Shown here piece after piece: positions 27,701 to 35,907 of a DNA stretch of 64,000 nucleotides. Positions within the stretch are counted from its first letter, which is position 1. Each line of letters opens with the position of its first letter. The translations under genes were made by a program, and so were the position numbers. This stretch comes from Clostridia bacterium (lineage in GTDB: Bacteria; Bacillota; Clostridia; Christensenellales; Borkfalkiaceae): assembly GCA_017545865.1 (NCBI GenBank), contig JAFWXO010000033.1, positions 1 to 64,000 of the forward strand. The letters run 5' to 3'. The notes beneath the pieces were generated by a model. The model was not told the DNA's origin. It saw only the letters and a program-made list of their open reading frames with translations, and searched no databases.

Positions 27701-28813
27701 TTATTCGGTTTTTTTGTATTCGTTATCGCGGATACCTGGGTACGTTTTATCAAGGAATTCTTCACGATAGTGGTTTACGCCTTCTGAAACTTTTTCAGGC
27801 TTGTTTGGCAAAAGCCAACTTTTTTTGTAATAGAACTGATTGTGGAATTTATTTTCTATTCTGCCTGATTTTTCTAAAGCGTTCATGCACGCGCGAATGC
27901 AACCCCTAGCGCCACAAATAGCGAAATAGCCGGTGTGAGAGATGATATAATCGTAATAGCCCATAACCTTATTAGTGTTGGGTTTGCGCCCCCAAGTGCC
28001 TTGAGCCATCGTGTAAGACATAATATACGCTTCTTCTTCAGTCATTTCACTATTTCTAACGTCAAACGCCATATTAGGAAATTCCTTTTTCAAAAACGGC
28101 GAACATTCGTTATTCAAGCCGTGATGCGAAAGGGTGCATCTACCCATCCTAACGTCACCATACCAAACTTGTTTTTCGCCAAAATCAACGTCTAAACGTT
28201 TATTTGTATCTTTTATAGCGGGAATAGCGTTACCGGGACATTCCCTTGCGCACGCCCCACAGTGAATACAAATATCACCCGTTTCTAAAATGGGGTCTGG
28301 CTCTAACTCGCAGTCGGTAAAAATCAATCCAAGCCTTACGCGTGGGCCGAATTTTTTCGTTAAAAACACTTTGGAAAAACCTATCTCGCCAAGCCCGCAA
28401 CCTGCGGCGATTAAGCGCACGCTACAAACAACGTCAGGCGGAATACCCTCGCGAACGGGTTGTTTAGTAGTTCCGTTTCCTTCTGGAACTGCGGGATAAT
28501 GCGCCACCGCTTCGTAGCCGTGGTCTTCAATAAAGCAAGAAAGTTCGTACGATAAGTACGGTCTAAAAAGAGAATTTAATTTGTTATACGAATAAAACGT
28601 GTAGTTATGCCAATGCGTTCCTTCTTCGATACCGCGATAAGTACCACGAGGAATACGCATAGCGATTGCTATTACCGATTTAGCATTAGGAAAGTAAGTC
28701 GTTGGCGACATAAGTTTAGGCGCGTTTTTAAACCTTTCTATATTGCCTATCGCAATGCAGTCAATCCCAAGTTCGCTTGCCTTATCCTTAATCATTTGGG
28801 AAGTCAATTTCAT
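27701..28813 (-). CDS. QueG-like 4Fe-4S protein (paralogue 1)
   Basis: A 370-residue relative of epoxyqueuosine reductase and reductive-dehalogenase-type iron-sulphur proteins. One ferredoxin-like cluster motif is clear, CIHCGACARECPG, about residues 185-197. Further cysteine groups lie in MGRCTLSHHGLNNEC and CGARGCIRACMNALE. The AAGCGLGEIGFSKVFLTKKFGPRVRLGLIFTD region is characteristic of the QueG fold. True QueG binds cobalamin; whether this one does is not visible. It shares one base with its upstream paralogue (TAATG), so the pair is co-translated. Function beyond redox is unknown. Confidence 0.75.
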   Translation of the reverse strand: MKLTSQMIKDKASELGIDCIAIGNIERFKNAPKLMSPTTYFPNAKSVIAIAMRIPRGTYRGIEEGTHWHNYTFYSYNKLNSLFRPYLSYELSCFIEDHGYEAVAHYPAVPEGNGTTKQPVREGIPPDVVCSVRLIAAGCGLGEIGFSKVFLTKKFGPRVRLGLIFTDCELEPDPILETGDICIHCGACARECPGNAIPAIKDTNKRLDVDFGEKQVWYGDVRMGRCTLSHHGLNNECSPFLKKEFPNMAFDVRNSEMTEEEAYIMSYTMAQGTWGRKPNTNKVMGYYDYIISHTGYFAICGARGCIRACMNALEKSGRIENKFHNQFYYKKSWLLPNKPEKVSEGVNHYREEFLDKTYPGIRDNEYKKTE

Positions 28814-29733
28814 TATCTATTCCCCCTATTCCCGTCCTTTGAAAAACTACCGCCAAGAACGTTTGACGCTTCAATATTGCGTTCTTTTATACAATTTTTT
28901 CCACCAACGCTCCAAACTTCTCTTTGCCTAAACGAATTTTCAAACTTGTTTGAAAGAGCGTTGCTGTCTTCAAGGTGGCAAATGCACGTTCTATTGCAAA
29001 GCGCAGCAACGCGGTCAGGTTTTGCATTTATGCTAAAACGGTTTGCGCACGCTCCGTTTTTACAAGTTTTGCAAATATCGTAATCAATGCTTGCAACTTG
29101 CATTTTTTTACCGTAAACGTCAATCATAGCGGTATTTTGAGTGTTTATAGCGCCAAGTGGGCAAGAGTTAGCGCACTTACCGCAATTATCGCAAATTTTG
29201 CCTTCAAATAACGGCGAAGGCTCGATTTCAGCATCGGTAAGAATCATGTGGAAACGTTGGCGAGAGCCAAATTCAGGGGTTAAAAGAAAACCGTTAAGCC
29301 CTATTTCACCAAGTCCGCAAGCAACTGCCGCATAGTCAAAGTCAGGGTAAACGTTGGGCGCAGGTCTACCGTCTGCAACGGCAACGCCTTGCGGTTCAAT
29401 TTCAGTTGGGTTTGGGAAGATAGGGCAGGCTTCCCAACCGTTATCTTCAAGAAGGCTTACTAAGTTGTAGCACGCCATAGAAAGAAATTCGTCTTCAAGC
29501 CAGTTTTTACCAAACAAGGTGTAATCGCCAAAGTTCGTGCCTTCTTCAACGCCACGCAAAGCGCCACGGCAAATGCGTTTGCCAAGCATTATCACCGTTT
29601 TTGCTTCGGGGAAGATTGAGAAGGGGTTGTGTTGCGCGTCAACGCCGTTAAACCTATCTTTATTAGCAAAGCCTATAAGGTCGATTCTACAATTTTTAAG
29701 ATTATCACGTATCAAATTTTCAATATTGTTCAT
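28813..29733 (-). CDS. QueG-like 4Fe-4S protein (paralogue 2)
   Basis: Paralogue of the downstream gene, sharing VACGLGEIGLNGFLLTPEFG and FHMILTDAEIEPSPLFEG. It has CDNCGKCANSCPL as a 4Fe-4S motif, and extra cysteines in CKTCKNGAC and CNRTCIC suggest a second cluster. I use the ATG at 29733, giving 306 residues, because GGAGG lies five bases before it; an ATG four codons upstream would overlap that site. The tandem pair may form a heterodimeric electron-transfer unit. No queuosine gene is adjacent. Confidence 0.73.
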   Translation of the reverse strand: MNNIENLIRDNLKNCRIDLIGFANKDRFNGVDAQHNPFSIFPEAKTVIMLGKRICRGALRGVEEGTNFGDYTLFGKNWLEDEFLSMACYNLVSLLEDNGWEACPIFPNPTEIEPQGVAVADGRPAPNVYPDFDYAAVACGLGEIGLNGFLLTPEFGSRQRFHMILTDAEIEPSPLFEGKICDNCGKCANSCPLGAINTQNTAMIDVYGKKMQVASIDYDICKTCKNGACANRFSINAKPDRVAALCNRTCICHLEDSNALSNKFENSFRQREVWSVGGKNCIKERNIEASNVLGGSFSKDGNRGNR

Positions 29734-29761
29734 TGTTGCCTCCATTGTGTTTTACAGTAAA

Positions 29762-29790
29762 ATAATAGCATAGCCGTAATTTAGTGGCAA
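29762..29790 (-). promoter_or_regulatory. Promoter of the QueG-like pair
   Basis: On the minus strand TTGCCA (29785-29790) and TATTAT (29762-29767) are separated by 17 bases, with an extended TGC before the -10 box. It is divergent from the AraC promoter at 29844. Confidence 0.6.
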
Positions 29791-29843
29791 TAATTAAACG
29801 GAATTCATTTTAACTTTTCGAAACAAGACAATTTGAAAAACTA

Positions 29844-29872
29844 TTGCTAAACACAGTTTAATGTGATATTAT
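29844..29872 (+). promoter_or_regulatory. Promoter of the AraC-family gene at 29907
   Basis: TTGCTA at 29844-29849 and TATTAT at 29867-29872, spacing 17. Only a weak ribosome site lies before the gene start. Confidence 0.55.
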
Positions 29873-29906
29873 TTTAACAAATAATAGAAAAAACGAGCAA
29901 AAACTT

Positions 29907-30659
29907 ATGAACAAACAAGTTCCCTTAATAACAAAAGTTCAATATTTTGAAACATCATACGAGCCGATAAAGGCAAACGTTTCCGCACGAAACTTTTCGT
30001 CGGTTACCTATCGAAAAAGTGGTAAAGTTTTCTTTTCAAGTAATGAAAATCAATTTATATCAGAAGAAGGCACGCTTACCTTTATGCCTGCGGGATGCAA
30101 CTATTCAACCGAAATTTTAACCGATGGAGAAATGTTCGTTTTGCACTATCAAGTGGCGGAAGGTAGCAGTGATATTTTTGATAAACCAACGCTTATTCGC
30201 CCCGTTTATAAAAACAAGATTATAGACGTTTTTATTGAAGCTTTATCACACTCTATTATCGGCAACGAGTTTGCTTGTATGGCGGATGCTTATAAGATTT
30301 TTTCCGAAATATATAAGGAAATCTATTTAAGGGAAATGAAACCACCCAAAAACCTTGCGTTCGTTAAGCAGTTTATCGATCAAAATTATACTTTATCAGA
30401 ACTTCGCATATCAACCTTAGCAAAATTATATAAAACGAGCGAAACGTATTTTAGGCGTGAGTTTAAAAAGTATTACGGCGAATCGCCTATTGAGTATATT
30501 AAGCGAAGAAGAATTGAAATGGCTTGCCACCTTTTACGAACCGAACTCTATACGATTACCGACGTTGCTTCCCGTTCGGGTTTTGAAAGCATAAGTTACT
30601 TTTCATTAGAGTTTAAACGCTGCGTTGGCTGTTCGCCATCGGCGTATAGGAATTTATAA
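29907..30659 (+). CDS. AraC-family transcriptional regulator
   Basis: A 250-residue regulator with an N-terminal cupin-like sensor and a C-terminal double helix-turn-helix. The DNA-binding part runs from about residue 150: LSELRISTLAKLYKTSETYF then FKKYYGESPIEYIKRRRIEM and ITDVASRSGFESISYFSLEFKR, ending CSPSAYR as in AraC/XylS proteins. It sits 13 bases upstream of the GH89-like gene on the same strand, so it probably controls that gene and the amino-sugar genes beyond in response to a sugar. Confidence 0.9.
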   Translation: MNKQVPLITKVQYFETSYEPIKANVSARNFSSVTYRKSGKVFFSSNENQFISEEGTLTFMPAGCNYSTEILTDGEMFVLHYQVAEGSSDIFDKPTLIRPVYKNKIIDVFIEALSHSIIGNEFACMADAYKIFSEIYKEIYLREMKPPKNLAFVKQFIDQNYTLSELRISTLAKLYKTSETYFRREFKKYYGESPIEYIKRRRIEMACHLLRTELYTITDVASRSGFESISYFSLEFKRCVGCSPSAYRNL

Positions 30660-30672
30660 AAGGAGAAATTTT

Positions 30673-32925
30673 ATGAATATCACGGTAATTTATCCAAGCA
30701 ACGCGCACAGCGCTTTCTCGGTGGCGAAAAACAATTTTATAGATTTAGTAAAACGCGTTTCGGGGGATAATATAACGGAGATAACCGATAGCGAATTTAA
30801 AAAAGCGGATAGCGATTTAACCGTTGTTATAGGAAACGATAAAGTAAACAAGATAACCGAAAGATTTTATCCTCATTTAAAAACTGAAATTAGATACGAT
30901 AAAGACGATTACGTTATAAAATCTTATCGAGATAGCGGTAAAAACTATTTGTTTTTATTCGGCGGTAATCCGCGCGCAACGATTTACGCCGTTTATAGAT
31001 ATTTTGAATTATACTCTGGCGCAAAATGGTTTTGGGATGGAGATATTATCAACAAATGCCCCCTTTCTTTTACCGATATAAGCGTTGTTGAAACCCCAAA
31101 GTTTGACTATCGTGGTATTCGCTATTTTGCCCACCGCAGTTTGCACCGCTTTCAAGCTGAGCACTGGAGCTATGAAGACTGGAAAAAAGAAATTGATTAT
31201 TTGCTAAAAAAACGCCTTAACCTTTTTATGCTTAGAATCGGTATGGACGATTTGTGGCAAAAAGCCTTTCCCGATATCGTAACCTACCCAAGCGACGATT
31301 ATGTTGAAGAGTACGTTGGCGAAGGCTATAACGATAGAACGCCCTTTTGGAATTTGAAATTTCGTGGAGAACTTCGCAAAAAAATACTAAATTACGCATT
31401 TGAGCGTGACCTTTTACACCCCGAAGATTCGGGAACTATGACTCACTGGTATTCTAAAACCCCCACCGAATTTATAGAAAAGCAAAATCCCACTTTACTT
31501 CCGCTTGAAGTGGAGCAGTATAGCGGTAAAGAAAGCCAAGTTTTTGATATTCGTGATAAATCTAACCTTGAATACTACTTTAAACTAACCGATACGCACG
31601 TTAAAGAATACGGTAGCAGTAAAATTTTTCACACCATAGGCCTCGGGGAAAGGATGTACTCTAAAGACCGTGAAAAGAATAAGGCGATGAAGTTTTACGT
31701 TTACCGTGAAATTAGTGATTATATCAAAAAAACCTATCCAAAATCTCCACTTCTTATTGCTTCTTGGGATTTATGGATGCGCTTTACGCCTGAAGAAGTG
31801 CAAGAACTTTTAAAAGAGTTAGACCCGTCGCAAGCGATAATATTCGACTACACGTCTGACGCGCTTACCGATAATAACTTTACGAAATGGGGCGTTGTTG
31901 GTAAGTTCCCTTGGGTGTTCGGCATTTTTGGCGGTTACGAACCGAATAATGAAATTCGCGGGGTATACACGATTTTAAACGACCGTGTTAAACTTGCAAA
32001 AGCCGACCCTATGTGCAAAGGTTTTGTGTTCTGGCCTGAATTTTCGCACGGGGATAACTTTATGCTTGAATACTTTGCAAGCAATTCGTGGGGCGGAGAA
32101 ACTATATCGATAAGCGAGCAAATTGATAAATATTGCCGTGATAGATACCATAGTAAAATATCTTCTAAAATGGCTAAAATTTGGCATAAGTTTATGCCGC
32201 TTGTTGAAGAAGCGTCTTGGACGTATAATGAGGAAAGGCAAATTCAACTTGATAATTCCTTTACCGATATTATTAGGCACGCTTCTTTTGATAAGCAATA
32301 TAGCTGCATTTATAAACGCAAAGCCGATAGGATTTTTACTTTTATCGGTAACGCAATCGAAATTTTACAACAAATTTCAACTATAACCGCTACCGATGAA
32401 ATGACTCGCCGTGACCTTTTTGATATTGCAAGAACTGTAATTTCAAGATTTTTAAACGCAAACGTTTATCAATCGCAATATTTATATTCGATAAATGTGC
32501 CTTTAAGCGATATTGAAATTTCGTTTGATAACTGCAAAGAACTTTTAAACGGCTTAACTAACTTGCTTGGACTAAGCGAAGATTTTTCTTTACTATCATC
32601 GTTTAAACGCTTGCACGCCGTAGCGAAAGTAAACCCAAATTTTGAAACCACGCTTAAAAACAGCGCCGAGTGTAAATACTGCCGTTCGTATATTTACGAA
32701 AACTGTAAATATCTTTATATTCCCGAAATGAACGCATTATTTAGCGAAGTGAAAAGGTGTATTTTAAACGGCGAAGAATACGATAAAACTAAGCTTGAAA
32801 ACGCTAAAATAACCATTAAAAACAATTATTTTGAAACTCCGATAGAAAAAATGATGCCAGATAGTTATGATTTTGCAAGCGTTATTCTAAGCGTAATAAA
32901 CGTAATTAAAAAGTTAAAAGCATAA
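30673..32925 (+). CDS. GH89-like (alpha-N-acetylglucosaminidase-related) protein
   Basis: A 750-residue protein from the ATG at 30673, which has AAAGGAG six bases before it; the longer open frame lacks one. The order of segments recalls family GH89: an N-terminal alpha/beta domain ending LFGGNPRATIYAVYRYFE, then FDYRGIRYFAHRSLHRFQ and WSYEDWKKEIDYLLKKRLN, then WVFGIFGGYEPNNEIRG and KGFVFWPEFSHGDNFMLEY, where GH89 enzymes carry a catalytic Glu in TPEG. There is no signal peptide, so it should act in the cytosol on imported saccharides. The assignment is distant; a DUF4838-type hydrolase is the alternative. Confidence 0.6.
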   Translation: MNITVIYPSNAHSAFSVAKNNFIDLVKRVSGDNITEITDSEFKKADSDLTVVIGNDKVNKITERFYPHLKTEIRYDKDDYVIKSYRDSGKNYLFLFGGNPRATIYAVYRYFELYSGAKWFWDGDIINKCPLSFTDISVVETPKFDYRGIRYFAHRSLHRFQAEHWSYEDWKKEIDYLLKKRLNLFMLRIGMDDLWQKAFPDIVTYPSDDYVEEYVGEGYNDRTPFWNLKFRGELRKKILNYAFERDLLHPEDSGTMTHWYSKTPTEFIEKQNPTLLPLEVEQYSGKESQVFDIRDKSNLEYYFKLTDTHVKEYGSSKIFHTIGLGERMYSKDREKNKAMKFYVYREISDYIKKTYPKSPLLIASWDLWMRFTPEEVQELLKELDPSQAIIFDYTSDALTDNNFTKWGVVGKFPWVFGIFGGYEPNNEIRGVYTILNDRVKLAKADPMCKGFVFWPEFSHGDNFMLEYFASNSWGGETISISEQIDKYCRDRYHSKISSKMAKIWHKFMPLVEEASWTYNEERQIQLDNSFTDIIRHASFDKQYSCIYKRKADRIFTFIGNAIEILQQISTITATDEMTRRDLFDIARTVISRFLNANVYQSQYLYSINVPLSDIEISFDNCKELLNGLTNLLGLSEDFSLLSSFKRLHAVAKVNPNFETTLKNSAECKYCRSYIYENCKYLYIPEMNALFSEVKRCILNGEEYDKTKLENAKITIKNNYFETPIEKMMPDSYDFASVILSVINVIKKLKA

Positions 32926-32927
32926 AA

Positions 32928-32957
32928 AAATCTCGCAAAAATGCGAGATTTTTTATT
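32928..32957. terminator. Bidirectional terminator
   Basis: AATCTCGCA and TGCGAGATT pair, with A-run before and T-run after, between the convergent GH89-like and NagB-like genes. Confidence 0.92.
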
Positions 32958-32967
32958 TGTTTTAAGA

Positions 32968-33939
32968 TTAAAGATCTTTTGGCTCCATACCGTTAAACCA
33001 GCAAGAAATGGGTTTTGCGGCAAGCGCTTCAGAGATATAGCAAGTGCCTTTGCCAAGCCTTGTGATAGAAGACGGGCAATCTTTGGAGATAGGTCCGTGA
33101 AGTTCAATTCTTGAAATCATTTTTTGCCAAGAAGAACCGTCAGGGTTCATACAATCGTGAACGACAACTCTTTCTCTTGCCTTAACAACGTCACTCGGTC
33201 CTATCGTTGCGGCTCTTGGGGGAACTGCCCAAACGTCACCCGCTTTACCAACTTGAGAAAATAGTGAGTTTTCGCAAGTGGACATGGGGTTTTGAGTAAC
33301 TAAGCCCGACTTTAAAGTGATAAATTCTTCTAAACTATCCGCTTTAAATTCTTCGGTATCGGGGTCGATAAACGCAATGTGGCCGGGCCAACCGGTAGCC
33401 GAGTAAATAACGTCCGCTCCGCCTTCGCCACAGTCTTCAATCATGCGCGAATATACGCCACGCTCTTTGTTTTCGTTATTAAAGGTGTGCCATTGAGAAA
33501 TATCGGGGCGTAAATCTTCACGAATACGGCCGTAGAAGTTGTTCATAAACGAGTATCCAAGACCGGGCGCGTAAGTGTTGGGGCAAACGTTGCCGTCTTC
33601 ATCGGCAAACTCGTCCATAGCAAATGCGTGCACGTTACGGCAAGAAATATTGAACTTGTTAATCATTTCAACGAGCGAAATGTAGCGAACTGCCCAAGGG
33701 TTAGGCATAATCATAGTGAGTTTTTTATCTTGAATATCACTTTGCATAATGCGGTAGAACATATCCATAACCGCGCAAAGACCGGGGTTTAAAACGATTT
33801 TTACTTGATAGCCGTTTTCGTTGGTGTATTCAAGATCATCTCTCGTTAAATTTCTTAAGCGTTCCAAATCTTCAAGGCTTAAGTGTTTGCTTGGAAGCCA
33901 AGCGGCAGGTTTGAATTTAAATCCATCGTAAATTCCCAT
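32968..33939 (-). CDS. NagB-family (glucosamine-6-phosphate deaminase-like) protein
   Basis: A 323-residue protein of the glucosamine-6-phosphate isomerase/deaminase superfamily. NVHAFAMDEFADEDG matches the MDEY region that holds the NagB substrate Asp, and SATGWPGHIAFIDPDTEE matches the GxDGHIAFNEP catalytic loop. In that loop the catalytic Asp is replaced by Pro and Asn-Glu by Ile-Asp, while the His is kept. It is therefore probably not a standard deaminase. It is likely co-transcribed with the amidohydrolase, eleven bases apart. An isomerase or a binding role are alternatives. Confidence 0.75.
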   Translation of the reverse strand: MGIYDGFKFKPAAWLPSKHLSLEDLERLRNLTRDDLEYTNENGYQVKIVLNPGLCAVMDMFYRIMQSDIQDKKLTMIMPNPWAVRYISLVEMINKFNISCRNVHAFAMDEFADEDGNVCPNTYAPGLGYSFMNNFYGRIREDLRPDISQWHTFNNENKERGVYSRMIEDCGEGGADVIYSATGWPGHIAFIDPDTEEFKADSLEEFITLKSGLVTQNPMSTCENSLFSQVGKAGDVWAVPPRAATIGPSDVVKARERVVVHDCMNPDGSSWQKMISRIELHGPISKDCPSSITRLGKGTCYISEALAAKPISCWFNGMEPKDL

Positions 33940-33950
33940 AATAGTTCTCC

Positions 33951-34973
33951 TTAAAATTTAATATTGTAAAGTTTGCAAGCGTTATTGCACATAATATCTT
34001 CAACGTCTTTTCGGGTAAGGGTGAGATCCGTTGCCGACTTTTTGAACGCGCGAAGTATTTCATAGGTAAAGTTAGTTATATTTTTATCGTCGGTTTCTCT
34101 CATGTGGGAATCGTTTGAAACGTCACCGTAAAGCCCGCGCGGAATAATATTTATATAATTTCCGTTTTCAACAACGCGTTTCATCTTCATTTTGGCAATC
34201 GGAAGGTCAGTTCCAAATAAAACCCTATTAACGCCAACCGTTTCAATGCACTTTGTTATAACGCTTGAATTAGTGTTGGCGGAAAAATCAAAAATCATAT
34301 TTTTGGTATCTTTCAAGAGTTCAAAAGCGTTGCCAACGTCTTCATCGGCGTAAGCCCTGCCAACGTGCGCTACGATAAGTTTAAGGTTTGGATATTTTTG
34401 CTCAATCTCAAGAAGTTCTTTAAGATTGTTTTCATCTTTAAGCCTTTTAGATTTTGAAAGGTGCAAAACAACCTTCCAACCGTGTTTATCGGCAAGCGCC
34501 AAATGGTTTTTAGGAAGAAAGTCAAACACGTTTGCTTCCGCTGGAATAGTCCCTTGCTTACAACCGCCAAGATAAGGCTTTAAGCCCGAAAAACCGCCCG
34601 ATAAGACGTTTTCTTCCAAAAAATCATCCGTCATCTCATATCTCGTCCAGTAAAGAGCGGGGAAGTTATAATCTTTAATAACGCTTTTAACGTAAGCGTT
34701 ATGTTCAATCGCTCTAACAACTGAGTTTCCAAATATAACGGGGATAACTTTCTTGCCTTCAAAGAAACTTTCATAAGTTGCCATCAAGTCTTCAATCGGG
34801 CACTCACCAGCAACGCGGTTGGTCCATTTTTTAGGAAACTTTGACCTATCGTACTCATCGTCACACACTCTCCAAATATGAGCGTGCGAGTCAACGATAT
34901 TGTCGGGCAAAAAATCTCTTAACTCTTCGTTATAAACTTTTAAATCGTAATCGTCTTTAATATAACCGTACAT
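33951..34973 (-). CDS. Amidohydrolase-family protein
   Basis: A 340-residue TIM-barrel hydrolase of the COG2159 type. The metal motif HxH is in NIVDSHAHIWRVC. Candidate later ligands are His in KVVLHLSKS and LIVAHVGRAYADED, and Asp in RVLFGTDLPIAKMK near residue 265. It is the first gene of a two-gene minus-strand unit with the NagB-like protein, divergent from an AraC gene. Together these suggest processing of an acylated or lactone sugar derivative, but the substrate is not known. There is no clear ribosome site; a 20-base AT palindrome lies directly upstream. Confidence 0.75.
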   Translation of the reverse strand: MYGYIKDDYDLKVYNEELRDFLPDNIVDSHAHIWRVCDDEYDRSKFPKKWTNRVAGECPIEDLMATYESFFEGKKVIPVIFGNSVVRAIEHNAYVKSVIKDYNFPALYWTRYEMTDDFLEENVLSGGFSGLKPYLGGCKQGTIPAEANVFDFLPKNHLALADKHGWKVVLHLSKSKRLKDENNLKELLEIEQKYPNLKLIVAHVGRAYADEDVGNAFELLKDTKNMIFDFSANTNSSVITKCIETVGVNRVLFGTDLPIAKMKMKRVVENGNYINIIPRGLYGDVSNDSHMRETDDKNITNFTYEILRAFKKSATDLTLTRKDVEDIMCNNACKLYNIKF

Positions 34974-34979
34974 ATTTTT

Positions 34980-34999
34980 ATTTTAATATATATTAAAAT
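34980..34999. promoter_or_regulatory. AT-rich 20-bp perfect palindrome, possible operator
   Basis: ATTTTAATATATATTAAAAT reads the same on both strands. It lies seven bases before the amidohydrolase start in the divergent region shared with the AraC gene. It could be a regulator site or just an AT-rich chance symmetry. Confidence 0.4.
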
Positions 35000-35052
35000 A
35001 TTTAAAAATATCTTTTTGCTATTATAATTTATTAAAATGCGACTTTTTCTTA

Positions 35053-35082
35053 TTGACTTTTGTCTTTTTACGATAGTATAAT
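35053..35082 (+). promoter_or_regulatory. Strong promoter placing the start at the ATG (leaderless candidate)
   Basis: TTGACT at 35053-35058 and a consensus TATAAT at 35077-35082, spacing 18. The AraC start codon at 35089 is exactly where transcription should begin, and no ribosome site exists, so a leaderless message is predicted. Confidence 0.65.
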
Positions 35083-35088
35083 ATAATT

Positions 35089-35892
35089 ATGAAGGTAAAA
35101 ATCGAGCGTTCAATTCACTTTGCGTTATCTGAATATAAGGGAAAGTCAGTTTCTCACGAAGAGTTATCGCCTATGTTTATAGGCTATCAACAAAACCCGT
35201 CTGGCGGTAAAAGCGATAGGCATTTAAGGTTTTTTTACGTTGCGCATTTTATAGCGGGCGGTGTTGGTGACGTTATCGTTGGTAACGACCGTTTCACTCT
35301 AAAAGCGGGCGACCTTTTTATCGTTAAGCCACACGTTCCCATCGTTTATGATTACGCCGAGAACAACGGGTTAAAGTACGCTTGGATAGGCTTTTTTGGC
35401 AGTTACGCCAAAAAACTTGACGATGCGCCTTGCGTTTGCAAATATAAAGGCAATTATTACGAGCGCATAAAATCACTCGTTGACGAGGGGGAAAACGTTT
35501 ACGCCGAGCCCGTTAATGAAATACTTTTAGACTTGATTGAAGAAATAACCCATAGCGAAAGCGACTCCGTTTTAAAAGAAGTTAAAAAGTTTTTTGACGA
35601 TAATTTTAGCGCTGATATTAAAATTGAAAACGTTGCTAAAAAGTTTTCCTACAATAGAACTTATCTTGGCAGGGTGTTTAAACGGGTTTACGGCGTAAGC
35701 CCTAAAGAATATCTTATGAACAAGCGCTTATCTAACGCTCTTGACTTAATCGTGAAAGGCGATAGCGTTTCAACGGCGTGTTTTAAATCGGGCTTTACCA
35801 ACCAGTATAATTTTTCAAGGTGTTTTAAGCAAAAATACGGCGTTCCACCAAGCGCTTATAGAAACAAAAAATCAAACAAAAAAGGCGAATAG
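35089..35892 (+). CDS. AraC-family transcriptional regulator
   Basis: A 267-residue regulator. The N-terminal half contains a cupin-type arabinose-binding-like fold (GDVIVGNDRFTLKAGDLFIVKPHVP). The C-terminal AraC domain has IENVAKKFSYNRTYLGRVFKRVYGVSPKEYL and VSTACFKSGFTNQYNFSRCFKQKYGVPPSAYR. It is divergent from the amidohydrolase/NagB-like unit and is its likely regulator. The stop codon lies in the loop of a terminator. Translation is probably leaderless. Confidence 0.9.
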   Translation: MKVKIERSIHFALSEYKGKSVSHEELSPMFIGYQQNPSGGKSDRHLRFFYVAHFIAGGVGDVIVGNDRFTLKAGDLFIVKPHVPIVYDYAENNGLKYAWIGFFGSYAKKLDDAPCVCKYKGNYYERIKSLVDEGENVYAEPVNEILLDLIEEITHSESDSVLKEVKKFFDDNFSADIKIENVAKKFSYNRTYLGRVFKRVYGVSPKEYLMNKRLSNALDLIVKGDSVSTACFKSGFTNQYNFSRCFKQKYGVPPSAYRNKKSNKKGE

Positions 35893-35907
35893 TTTCGCCT
35901 TTTTTTA
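35879..35907. terminator. Terminator overlapping the AraC stop
   Basis: AAAGGCGAA and TTCGCCTTT form a stem around the TAG stop, followed by seven T. The SGNH gene on the other strand ends at its right edge. Confidence 0.9.

Noticed and set aside
28607-29083. Plus-strand open frame of 158 codons across the two QueG-like genes
   Set aside because: It is antisense to clear Fe-S proteins with ribosome sites and promoter; the frame is long only because of their codon bias.
30625-30672. Upstream extension of the GH89-like frame into the AraC gene
   Set aside because: AAAGGAG is placed for the ATG at 30673, and the extension only re-reads the AraC C terminus.
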